Of a stretch of 6,264 nt of DNA, positions 1 through 6,264 are shown one piece after another. The first letter of the stretch is position 1. Every line of letters starts with the position of its first letter. Both the position numbers and the translations under genes were made by a program. Under the pieces are notes generated by a model that saw only the letters and a list, made by a program, of their open reading frames with translations, was not told where the DNA came from and made no database searches. Origin of the DNA: Gemmatimonadota bacterium (GTDB lineage: Bacteria > Gemmatimonadota > Gemmatimonadetes > JACCXV01 > JAHWKZ01); contig JAHWKZ010000080.1 in the NCBI GenBank assembly GCA_019347645.1, positions 1 to 6,264 on the forward strand, written 5' to 3'.

Positions 1-16
1 GCGCGTTTCGGACAGG

Positions 17-22
17 TAGTAT
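17..22 (+). promoter_or_regulatory. Possible -10 box upstream of trxA
   Basis: TAGTAT matches the sigma70 -10 consensus at four of six positions and sits in the only AT-leaning patch of an otherwise very GC-rich leader. A -35 element at normal spacing would lie just left of the window, so it cannot be tested. If real, transcription would start near position 29-30, giving a 5' leader of about 54 nt before the trxA ATG. This is weak evidence from a single hexamer. Confidence 0.25.
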
Positions 23-71
23 AGCCCTTCGCGTCGGCGGGCGTCGAGCGCGCGCGGCCGAAACCCACGGA

Positions 72-76
72 AAGGA
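72..76 (+). promoter_or_regulatory. Ribosome binding site of trxA
   Basis: AAGGA, within the purine run GGAAAGGA at 69-76, lies six bases before the ATG at 83. This is standard Shine-Dalgarno spacing and fixes the thioredoxin start. It also shows that the organism uses SD-led initiation. Confidence 0.7.
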
Positions 77-82
77 CACCGC

Positions 83-412
83 ATGCCATCCGATCATACC
101 TCCACCGTCACGGACGACAGCTTCGAATCCGAAGTCGAACGAGCCGACACCCTGACGCTGGTCGATTTCTGGGCCGAATGGTGCGGCCCGTGCAAGATGA
201 TCGCCCCGACGATCGCCGAGCTGGCGGAGGAGTACACGGGCCGCCTGAAGGTGGTCAAGCTCGACGTCGACGAGAACCAGCGGACGGCCCAGAAGTACGC
301 GGTCCGGTCGATTCCGAGCCTGCTGTTCTTCAAGGACGGCCAGGTGGTCGACACCGTCGTCGGCGCAGTCCGCAAGCAGCGCCTCGAAGAGGTCATCGAA
401 GCGCACCTGTAG
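83..412 (+). CDS. trxA: Thioredoxin
   Basis: This 109-residue protein is a classical cytoplasmic thioredoxin, the small dithiol-disulfide reductant that is recharged by thioredoxin reductase and reduces targets such as ribonucleotide reductase and peroxiredoxins. The active site WCGPCK is at residues 33-38 (Cys34, Cys37). The buried acidic residue before the active-site strand is Asp28 (VDFW), and the cis-proline is Pro78 in RSIPS. The KLDVDEN segment around residue 59 and the FFKDGQ turn are also typical. Length and architecture match single-domain family members; there is no signal peptide. The ATG is chosen because AAGGA lies six bases upstream and the N-terminus fits the fold. A stem-loop follows 26 bp downstream, so the gene may be transcribed partly apart from the lipid genes. 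The fold and motif are unambiguous; only physiological specificity (general TrxA versus a specialised paralogue) is open. Confidence 0.96.
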   Translation: MPSDHTSTVTDDSFESEVERADTLTLVDFWAEWCGPCKMIAPTIAELAEEYTGRLKVVKLDVDENQRTAQKYAVRSIPSLLFFKDGQVVDTVVGAVRKQRLEEVIEAHL

Positions 413-437
413 GATCCGGCGCCGGACGTCGTGTACC

Positions 438-471
438 GAGGGCCCGTGGCCCGCTGCGGCGGCGGGCCCTC
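438..471 (+). terminator. GC-rich stem-loop between trxA and the lipid genes
   Basis: GAGGGCCCG at 438-446 is perfectly complementary to CGGGCCCTC at 463-471, giving a nine-base-pair stem around a 16-nt loop. An alternative fold pairs GGCCCG at 448-453 with CGGGCC at 463-468. No T-tract follows (the next bases are CGTCGTTCC), so this is not a canonical intrinsic terminator. It could be a partial terminator or attenuator, an mRNA-stability element protecting the trxA 3' end, or simply a structured spacer. Confidence 0.35.
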
Positions 472-497
472 CGTCGTTCCCCGCTTCCGAGGACCGC

Positions 498-1169
498 GTG
501 CCCGACTGGTTGAAGAACGGTTTCGTTCGGCTGCTCGATCCGGTCGTCGGCGCCCTCGTCCGCCGGCGGGTCCACCCGAACCTGATCAGCACGGTGGGTT
601 TTCTGGTGAGCCTCGCGGCGGCGGCGATCATCTTCGCTCGCCACCTCGTGCCGGGGTTCTTCGTCTTCCTCCTCGGCGGAATGATGGACATCCTGGACGG
701 GCGCGTCGCCCGCGAGACCGGCCTGGCGTCGAAGTTCGGGGCGTTCTACGATTCGACGCTCGATCGCGTCTCCGAGATCGTGGTCTACTTCTCGATCTAC
801 GCCTATTTCCGCCCCCTCGACAGCTTCTGGTACGTGGGCTACATCGTGATCACCGCGATGGTGGGATCGCTGATGGTGTCGTACTCGCGCGCGCGAGCCG
901 AGGCCCTCGGCGTGGAGTGCAAGGTTGGCATGATGCAGCGGCCCGAGCGGGTGGTCCTGCTGGGGGTGGGGGGGTTGCTGATCTGGCCCTTCCGTGCCTT
1001 CGAGGTAGGCTGGGAGTACGGGCCCCTGCTGGCGGCGCTCGGTGTCATCGCGGTGCTGGCGAACTATACCGCCCTGGAGCGGATCTACGAGGTGTACCGG
1101 GTGGCCCAGGGCGTCCCGCTCGATCAGCCGGTTCCGGAAGAGAAGCGACATACCCCGAAGGAAGGATGA
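498..1169 (+). CDS. CDP-alcohol phosphatidyltransferase, probable phosphatidylinositol phosphate synthase
   Basis: This 223-residue integral membrane enzyme belongs to the CDP-alcohol phosphatidyltransferase family. The complete signature D-x2-DG-x2-AR-x8-G-x3-D-x3-D is present: Asp64, Asp67, Gly68, Ala71, Arg72, Gly81, Asp85 and Asp89, the metal and CDP-diacylglycerol site. A second block, SYSRARAE (128-135) followed by QRPER (147-151), resembles the mycobacterial PgsA1 and archaeal inositol-phosphate-using branch rather than glycerol-phosphate or serine enzymes. Predicted reaction: CDP-diacylglycerol plus inositol 1-phosphate gives phosphatidylinositol phosphate plus CMP, at the inner membrane. 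About six hydrophobic segments are visible. The start is GTG with GAGGA at 489-493, four bases upstream. The stop overlaps the next gene, which makes the predicted inositol-phosphate substrate. That context is the best support for specificity; family membership is certain, substrate is inferred. A G5-T-G7 run lies at 962-974 in the frame. Confidence 0.9.
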   Translation: MPDWLKNGFVRLLDPVVGALVRRRVHPNLISTVGFLVSLAAAAIIFARHLVPGFFVFLLGGMMDILDGRVARETGLASKFGAFYDSTLDRVSEIVVYFSIYAYFRPLDSFWYVGYIVITAMVGSLMVSYSRARAEALGVECKVGMMQRPERVVLLGVGGLLIWPFRAFEVGWEYGPLLAALGVIAVLANYTALERIYEVYRVAQGVPLDQPVPEEKRHTPKEG

Positions 1170-1171
1170 GC

Positions 1172-1174
<3 letters not shown>
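1157..1174 (+). promoter_or_regulatory. Overlapping start region with two candidate ATGs and repeated SD
   Basis: The sequence GAAGGAAGGATGAGCATG contains two in-frame ATGs, at 1166 and 1172. The AAGGA at 1162-1166 is spaced five bases from the second ATG, a standard distance. The first ATG has only the upstream GAAGG at 1157-1161, four bases away, but forms the ATGA stop/start overlap with the preceding gene (TGA 1167-1169). The SD argues for 1172 and the overlap for 1166; the protein differs by two residues. Either way the two genes are translationally coupled. Confidence 0.6.
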
Positions 1175-2532
<1,358 letters not shown>

Positions 2533-2536
<4 letters not shown>

Positions 2537-4263
2537 ATCGGCGCCCTCGGACGCCCGGGGTGCGCGTCGCGCTCCTCGGCGGAGCCTCGTTCCGTCGTCC
2601 CGCCTTGGTGGTCCTCGTCGGTCTCGTCGGCTCCACACCGGTGGTGGGACAGGAGGTGGGAGTGGGGTACGGGGTGACGGATCGCTACGAGCGGCGGGCG
2701 GGGGTGGACGTGCTGCATTACGAGATCGGGATCGAACTGCCGGCGGAGGGGCGGATGGTGCGGGGGCGGACGGGGATCCTGTACGAGGCGACGAGCGAGG
2801 AGGGGATCTCCGACCTCGCGCTCGACTTCGGGCCGATGACCGTCGACAGCGTGAGGGTCGACGGCGTCCCCATCCCGTTCGCGCACGACGCGGATGGGAG
2901 ACTGCGCCTGAAGACGCCCGGGACGGAGCCCGGGGCCCGCAGCGAGGCGGTCGTGTGGTACCACGGCGAGCCGGTCGACGGGTTGATCTTCGGCGAGACG
3001 GCGGCCGGCGCGAGAACCGTCTTCGCCGACAACTGGGCCGATCGGGCCCACCTGTGGTTTCCTTCGATCGACCATCCTTCCGACAAGGCCACCGTCGAGT
3101 TCGACGTCGTCGTCCCGGCGTCGTGGAGGGTGGTGGCCAACGGCGTGCTCCTCGAGCGGACCGATCTCGACGGCGGGCGGGCCCGGTCCCGATGGGCGGA
3201 GAGCGCGGAGATCCCGACCTACAGCATGGTGATCGGGGCCACGGAGTTCACCGTGACCCCCCTCGGCGAGGCGGGCGGGGTGGATCTCGCCGCCTGGTCC
3301 TACCCCGCCGACTCTGCCGCGGCCGCGGCTATGTTCTCCCGCACCGCCGAGATCGTCGCCTTCTACGACTCCCTCTTCGGCCCGTTCCCGTACGACAAGC
3401 TCGCCCAGATCCAATCGGCGACGAAGTTCGGCGGGATGGAGAACGCGAGCGCGATCTTCTACTCGGCGGGCTCCGTGGCCACGGCTCTCGACGATCCGGA
3501 GCGGCGCACGGGGAACGCCAGCGTGGTGCCTCACGAGATCGTTCATCAGTGGTTCGGCGACGCGGTCACCGAGGCGGACTGGAACCACCTGTGGCTCAGC
3601 GAGGGGTTCGCCACCTACTTCGCGGCGGTCTTCTTCGAGTTCCACGGCGGCCCGGAGGGGCGCGGGGCCGAGGAGCTCGCCCGTCGGATGCGGGCCATGC
3701 GGACCGCGGTGCTCGACTTCCAGCGGACCGCCCCGGAGGCGGCGATCCACGACCCCGGCCTCGGCCCCGGAGAGTACGAGGCCCTTCTCACCGACCTGAA
3801 CTACGAGAAGGGAGCGTGGGTGCTGCACATGCTCCGCGACCTCGTGGGGGACCCGGCGTTCTTCGAGACGATCCGCGACTACTACGCCACGTTCCGGGAC
3901 GGGGTCGCCTGGACGGCCGACTTCGAGCGAGTCGTCGAGGAGGCCTCGGGCGAGGACCTGGGGTGGTTCTTCGAGCAGTGGATCGGACGTGCCGGGCACC
4001 CTCGGATCGAGATCGACGTCGTTCCCGCGGGGGAGGACGGGAGGCGCTGGAGGGTGGGGCTCCGCCAGGTGCAGTCGGGGGAGCCGTTCCGCTTCCCGGT
4101 CGACCTGCGACTGGAGTGGGACGGCGGAAGCCGAATGGAACGGATCTGGCTGGAGGAGCGAGGCGCTTCCTGGACTTTCGAGACGCCCGCCCCGGTCGTC
4201 GACGTGGCGATCGACCCCCACGCCCGGCTTCTGTGGGAGCCGGCCGACGACGGTCCGCCCTGA
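2533..4263 (+). CDS. Exported M1-family zinc aminopeptidase
   Basis: This 576-residue metallopeptidase is predicted to remove N-terminal amino acids from peptides outside the cytoplasm. The N-terminus has arginines followed by a hydrophobic run (about residues 23-33) and a possible cleavage site near VVG-QE (39/40), a Sec-type signal. The gluzincin site is complete: HEIVH at 334-338, the third zinc ligand Glu357 exactly 18 residues later in LWLSEGFATYF, and GGMEN at 300-304 for N-terminus recognition. Tyr424 in NYEKGAW, 67 residues beyond Glu357, matches the transition-state tyrosine. The order is N-terminal beta domain (about 45-240), thermolysin-like domain (about 245-490), and a small beta-rich tail. 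It lacks the large helical C-terminal domain of E. coli PepN or ERAP enzymes. ATG 2533 overlaps the preceding stop (ATGA) and has no strong SD, so coupling is likely. Peptide specificity and final location (periplasm, outer membrane or medium) cannot be read from sequence. Confidence 0.93.
2646..2674 (+). other. G-quadruplex-type motif in the peptidase coding strand
   Basis: Four G-tracts of at least three Gs lie at 2646-2648, 2658-2660, 2664-2667 and 2671-2674, separated by loops of nine, three and three bases. They are on the sense strand just after the signal-peptide codons. The mRNA could fold into a quadruplex early in translation of the exported peptidase, but in a GC-rich genome with Gly/Val codons such patterns arise easily. 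Functional significance is unknown. Confidence 0.3.
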
Positions 4264-4264
4264 G

Positions 4265-4302
4265 CCGGAGGGGTTCGGCGGCACCCCGCGCTCGAGCTCC
4301 GG
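4265..4302 (+). other. Stem-loop downstream of the peptidase gene
   Basis: CCGGAG at 4265-4270 can pair with CTCCGG at 4297-4302. Within it, GGGGT at 4270-4274 can pair with ACCCC at 4283-4287 around an eight-base loop; the G at 4270 can be used in only one of the two helices. The element begins two bases after the peptidase stop codon, where a terminator or mRNA 3'-end structure would be expected. There is no clear T-tract afterwards, so a Rho-independent terminator call is weak. Confidence 0.3.
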
Positions 4303-4312
4303 GACATGCGGG

Positions 4313-4341
4313 TTGAGTTTCCGGCCCCGGCGGGCGATATT
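4313..4341 (+). promoter_or_regulatory. Predicted sigma70-type promoter for tmk
   Basis: TTGAGT at 4313-4318 (four of six to TTGACA) is separated by exactly 17 bases from GATATT at 4336-4341 (four of six to TATAAT). The -10 is a rare AT-rich patch in this region. A start site seven to eight bases downstream would fall at 4348-4349, directly on the GTG chosen for tmk, so the transcript could be leaderless. This fits the lack of an SD before that GTG. It would make tmk and the S41 protease gene a transcription unit separate from the lipid and peptidase genes. Confidence 0.4.
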
Positions 4342-4348
4342 CGCTGCA

Positions 4349-5017
4349 GTGGACTCGGCCCACCAACGGCCCTCGAACGGCCTCCTGATCACGTTCGAGG
4401 GAGGCGAAGGGAGTGGAAAGTCGACCCAGCTCGACCGGCTCGCGGAGTGGCTCGAGGAGAGGGGCCATCCGGTGACGACGGCGCGCGAGCCGGGGACGAC
4501 CGCGACCGGTGAAGCGGTGCGGCGCATCCTGCTGGAGACCGCGACCGACGACCTGGTTCCCGAAGCGGAGTTCGCGCTGTTCCTCGCTGCCCGGGCGCAG
4601 CTGGCCGGCGAGGTGATCCGTCCGGCTCTGGAGGAGGGGCGGATCGTGCTGATCGACCGCTACGGCGACTCCTCGACCGCCTATCAGGGCTACGGTCGGG
4701 GCCTCGATCCCGCGACGATCGCCCGTCTGAACCGGTGGGCGACGCGGGACCTGGAGCCCGACCTGACGGTCCTGATCGACGTCGGTTTCGAGGAGGGGGT
4801 GGCGCGGCGTCGCCACCGCGAACCCGATCGGCTCGAGCGGCTCGGCCCGGCGTTCCACGAGCGCGTTCGAGAGGGATACCGGGAGCTGGCGCGGAACCAT
4901 CCGGGCCGCTTCTGCGTTATAGAAGGAGAGAGATCGATCGACGAGATCCAGGAAACGATCCGCGAGCGCGTTCGCGGCCTGCTCTCGACGAGCACCCGGC
5001 GACGGACGGCCACCTAG
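4349..5017 (+). CDS. tmk: Thymidylate kinase (dTMP kinase)
   Basis: This 222-residue cytoplasmic kinase phosphorylates dTMP to dTDP with ATP, an essential step in dTTP synthesis. The P-loop GGEGSGKST is at residues 18-26, the REPG substrate motif follows in TAREPG, and the DRY motif is at 103-105 with the downstream SSTAYQGYGRGL block that contacts dTMP. The LID region is arginine-rich (VARRRHREPDRLERLG), and the P-loop lacks the arginine of eukaryotic-type enzymes, which makes it a type II (E. coli-like) thymidylate kinase. Length is typical. The frame is open far upstream, overlapping the peptidase gene, so the start is a choice: GTG 4349 is the last common start codon before the conserved LLITFEGGEG strand, leaving a ten-residue lead. 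TTG 4313 is a possible but less likely alternative. No SD precedes the GTG; a promoter appears to sit directly upstream. The stop TAG is immediately followed by a tandem repeat. Confidence 0.94.
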   Translation: MDSAHQRPSNGLLITFEGGEGSGKSTQLDRLAEWLEERGHPVTTAREPGTTATGEAVRRILLETATDDLVPEAEFALFLAARAQLAGEVIRPALEEGRIVLIDRYGDSSTAYQGYGRGLDPATIARLNRWATRDLEPDLTVLIDVGFEEGVARRRHREPDRLERLGPAFHERVREGYRELARNHPGRFCVIEGERSIDEIQETIRERVRGLLSTSTRRRTAT

Positions 5018-5056
5018 AAGGACGGCCCCTTGAAGGACGGCCCCTTGAAGGACGGC
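5017..5056 (+). repeat. 15-bp tandem repeat carrying multiple Shine-Dalgarno sequences
   Basis: The unit GAAGGACGGCCCCTT occurs exactly at 5017-5031 and 5032-5046, then as ten bases at 5047-5056. A degenerate further copy (GGACGGCC, then ACCTAGAA) can be seen at 5004-5019, including the tmk stop codon. Each copy carries GAAGGA. The last one, at 5047-5052, lies nine bases before the ATG at 5062 and is the likely functional ribosome binding site of the protease gene. Because the period is a multiple of three, the array also reads as KDGPL repeats in the tmk frame after the stop. Perfect short tandem repeats are prone to copy-number change by slippage. Confidence 0.9.
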
Positions 5057-5065
5057 ATAGCATGA
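5030..5065 (+). CDS. Possible leader peptide upstream of the S41 protease gene
   Basis: From TTG 5030 a short frame of 11 codons reads MKDGPLKDGIA (TTG read as Met) and stops at TGA 5063-5065, which overlaps the protease ATG at 5062 in an ATGA. GAAGGA at 5017-5022 lies seven bases before TTG 5030, and the next copy at 5032-5037 lies seven bases before TTG 5045 in the same frame. Translation of this frame could couple ribosomes into the protease gene. It has no recognisable product, is built from the tandem repeat, and uses a weak start codon, so it may be accidental. It is in frame with tmk beyond the TAG stop. Confidence 0.2.
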   Translation: MKDGPLKDGIA

Positions 5066-6264
5066 TCCAGAAGCGTTTCGGCACCCTGTTCATCCTGCTC
5101 TTCTTCCTCGCGGTCCTGACCGGCGGGATCCTGTACGACGATCTGTCGGGCGCCGGGGAGAACGACGATCCGTACCAGGCGATCAAGCTGCTCAACGAGA
5201 CGATCCATCAGATCTCGGACAAGTACGTGGATCCGATCGGACCCGACAGCCTCTACTTCCGGGCGCTTTCGGGCATGCTCATGTCGCTCGACCCGTACTC
5301 GCAGCTGCTCACCCCCGACGACTACAGCGACCTCAAGATCCACACCGAGGGGAACTACGAGGGCCTGGGGATCCAGATCGACATCCGCGACGAGATCCTC
5401 ACCGTCGTCGCCCCGATCGAGGGAACGCCGGCGTACAAGAAGGGCCTGCGGGCCGGGGATCGGATCCTGGCGGTCGACGGCACGTCCACGAAGGGTTGGA
5501 GCCAGGACAAGGCGGTCCAGGAGCTCAGGGGTCCGAAGGGCTCGACGGTGACGCTGACCATCGGCCGCGAGGGACTGGACGAGACGCTGGAGATCGACAT
5601 CACGCGCCAGCCGATCACGCTGAACGCCGTCCCGTACGCCTTCATGCTCGAGGACGGGATCGGATACGTCCGGTTCCGGCAGTTCAGCGAGCACAGCCGC
5701 GACGAGATCCGGTCGGCGGTGCGTGACCTCGAGAAGCGCGGCATGCGGGCGCTGGTCCTCGACGTGCGCGGAAACCCGGGCGGCCTCCTCGACCAGGCGA
5801 TCGAGGTCAGCGACCTGTTCCTGCCGCGCGGCGTAGAGATCGTCTCCACGAAGGGGCGTATGGCCGAGAGCGATCGGACGTACAACGCGCGGGACAACGA
5901 CGACTTCTCGGTCCATCCCATGGTCGTCCTGATCGACCGCTCCAGCGCCTCCGCCAGCGAGATTCTCGCCGGCGCGCTGCAAGACCACGACCGGGCGCTG
6001 CTGCTCGGCCAGTCCACCTGGGGCAAGGGGCTCGTGCAGAGCGTCTTCCCGCTCGAGGGCGGCTACGCGCTCAAGATGACCACCGCGAAGTGGTTCACCC
6101 CCACGGGGCGCACCATCCAGCGCGAGCGCAAGGTGGTGGACGGCCGCTTCGTCGAGGAGCCGGTGATCGACTCGCTGGCCGCCGGCGACTCGCTCAAGAA
6201 GACGCTGCCCACGTTCAAGACCGGCGCGGGGCGCACGGTGTACGGCGGCGGCGGCGTGACCCCC
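5062..6264 (+). CDS. C-terminal processing peptidase, S41 family with PDZ domain (partial, runs off window)
   Basis: The frame is open from ATG 5062 to the last base, giving 401 residues without a stop; the C-terminus is outside the window. This is a CtpA/Prc-type serine protease that cleaves exported proteins near their C-termini. A hydrophobic segment at residues 7-24 acts as signal peptide or membrane anchor, placing the enzyme in the periplasm. The usual N-terminal helical part contains KYVDP (54-58) and MSLDPYSQLL (74-83). The PDZ domain spans about 97-183, beginning with YEGLGIQI and including KKGLRAGDRILAVDG. The catalytic domain has LDVRGNPGGLL (233-243), the nucleophile Ser297 in SASASE and the general-base Lys322 in WGKG, 25 residues apart as in E. 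coli Prc. The FKTGAGRTVYGGGGVTP segment is at the right edge. The start is supported by GAAGGA nine bases upstream. The family is secure; ctpA-like naming is generic, so no symbol is given. Confidence 0.95.
   Translation, partial: MIQKRFGTLFILLFFLAVLTGGILYDDLSGAGENDDPYQAIKLLNETIHQISDKYVDPIGPDSLYFRALSGMLMSLDPYSQLLTPDDYSDLKIHTEGNYEGLGIQIDIRDEILTVVAPIEGTPAYKKGLRAGDRILAVDGTSTKGWSQDKAVQELRGPKGSTVTLTIGREGLDETLEIDITRQPITLNAVPYAFMLEDGIGYVRFRQFSEHSRDEIRSAVRDLEKRGMRALVLDVRGNPGGLLDQAIEVSDLFLPRGVEIVSTKGRMAESDRTYNARDNDDFSVHPMVVLIDRSSASASEILAGALQDHDRALLLGQSTWGKGLVQSVFPLEGGYALKMTTAKWFTPTGRTIQRERKVVDGRFVEEPVIDSLAAGDSLKKTLPTFKTGAGRTVYGGGGVTP

Noticed and set aside
5..64. Inverted repeat GTTTCGG (5-11) and CCGAAAC (58-64) around the possible trxA promoter
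   Set aside because: The arms are only seven bases with 46 bases between them and no further symmetry; a match of this size in such a stretch is not surprising, so I do not call an operator.
431..1165. Upstream extension of the inositol synthase frame back to 431
   Set aside because: This part overlaps the phosphatidyltransferase, has arginine- and glycine-rich low-complexity translation, and the family alignment begins after the ATGs at 1166/1172.
3989..4348. Upstream extension of the tmk frame into the M1 peptidase gene
   Set aside because: Thymidylate kinases start just before the P-loop strand, and the extension translates to Arg/Ser/Gly-rich shadow sequence.
4306..4512. A 68-codon + strand frame starting at ATG 4306
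   Set aside because: It overlaps tmk in another frame, has no recognisable domain and an arginine-rich composition; tmk is the real gene here.
5014..5988. A 324-codon minus-strand open frame under the S41 protease gene
   Set aside because: It shadows the sense-strand protease, has no recognisable motif, and its first listed methionine has no supporting start signals. Its last residues are only the tandem repeat read backwards.

Overview
The window is a dense, GC-rich bacterial chromosomal segment. Every supported gene is on the + strand: four complete internal genes after a short leader, plus a fifth that runs off the right edge. Coding sequence fills nearly everything; the longest gaps are about 85 bp. 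There are no RNA genes, mobile elements or CRISPR arrays. The strong third-position G/C bias creates long antisense and shifted-frame open frames, which I treat as shadows. The inositol-phosphate synthase has the compact form I associate with Bacteroidetes, but in a high-GC genome. Together with a Gemmatimonadota-like exported M1 peptidase, this suggests a GC-rich member of the Fibrobacteres-Chlorobi-Bacteroidetes-Gemmatimonadetes neighbourhood, often seen as metagenome bins. That placement is an inference with low confidence.

Layout: a leader with a possible -10 box (1-82); thioredoxin trxA (83-412); a spacer with a strong GC stem-loop (413-497); a CDP-alcohol phosphatidyltransferase of the phosphatidylinositol-phosphate synthase type (498-1169); myo-inositol-1-phosphate synthase (about 1166/1172-2536); an exported M1-family zinc aminopeptidase (2533-4263); an 85-bp spacer with a stem-loop and a predicted promoter (4264-4348); thymidylate kinase tmk (GTG start 4349-5017); a 15-bp tandem repeat that multiplies a Shine-Dalgarno sequence (5017-5056); and a C-terminal processing peptidase (S41, PDZ) starting at 5062, open at the window end.

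The clearest functional unit is the middle pair. Inositol-phosphate synthase makes inositol phosphate from glucose 6-phosphate, and the adjacent membrane enzyme is predicted to join it to CDP-diacylglycerol to give phosphatidylinositol phosphate. The two genes overlap at an ATGA, and the second overlaps the M1 peptidase gene at another ATGA, so the three are probably one translationally coupled transcript. A phosphatase that would convert PIP to PI is not present in the window. The flanking genes (thioredoxin, thymidylate kinase, CtpA-type protease) are housekeeping. I see no convincing undescribed defence or mobile system. The most interesting points are the inositol-lipid cassette in this genome, the SD-carrying tandem repeat with its possible leader peptide before the S41 protease, and the possibly leaderless tmk promoter.
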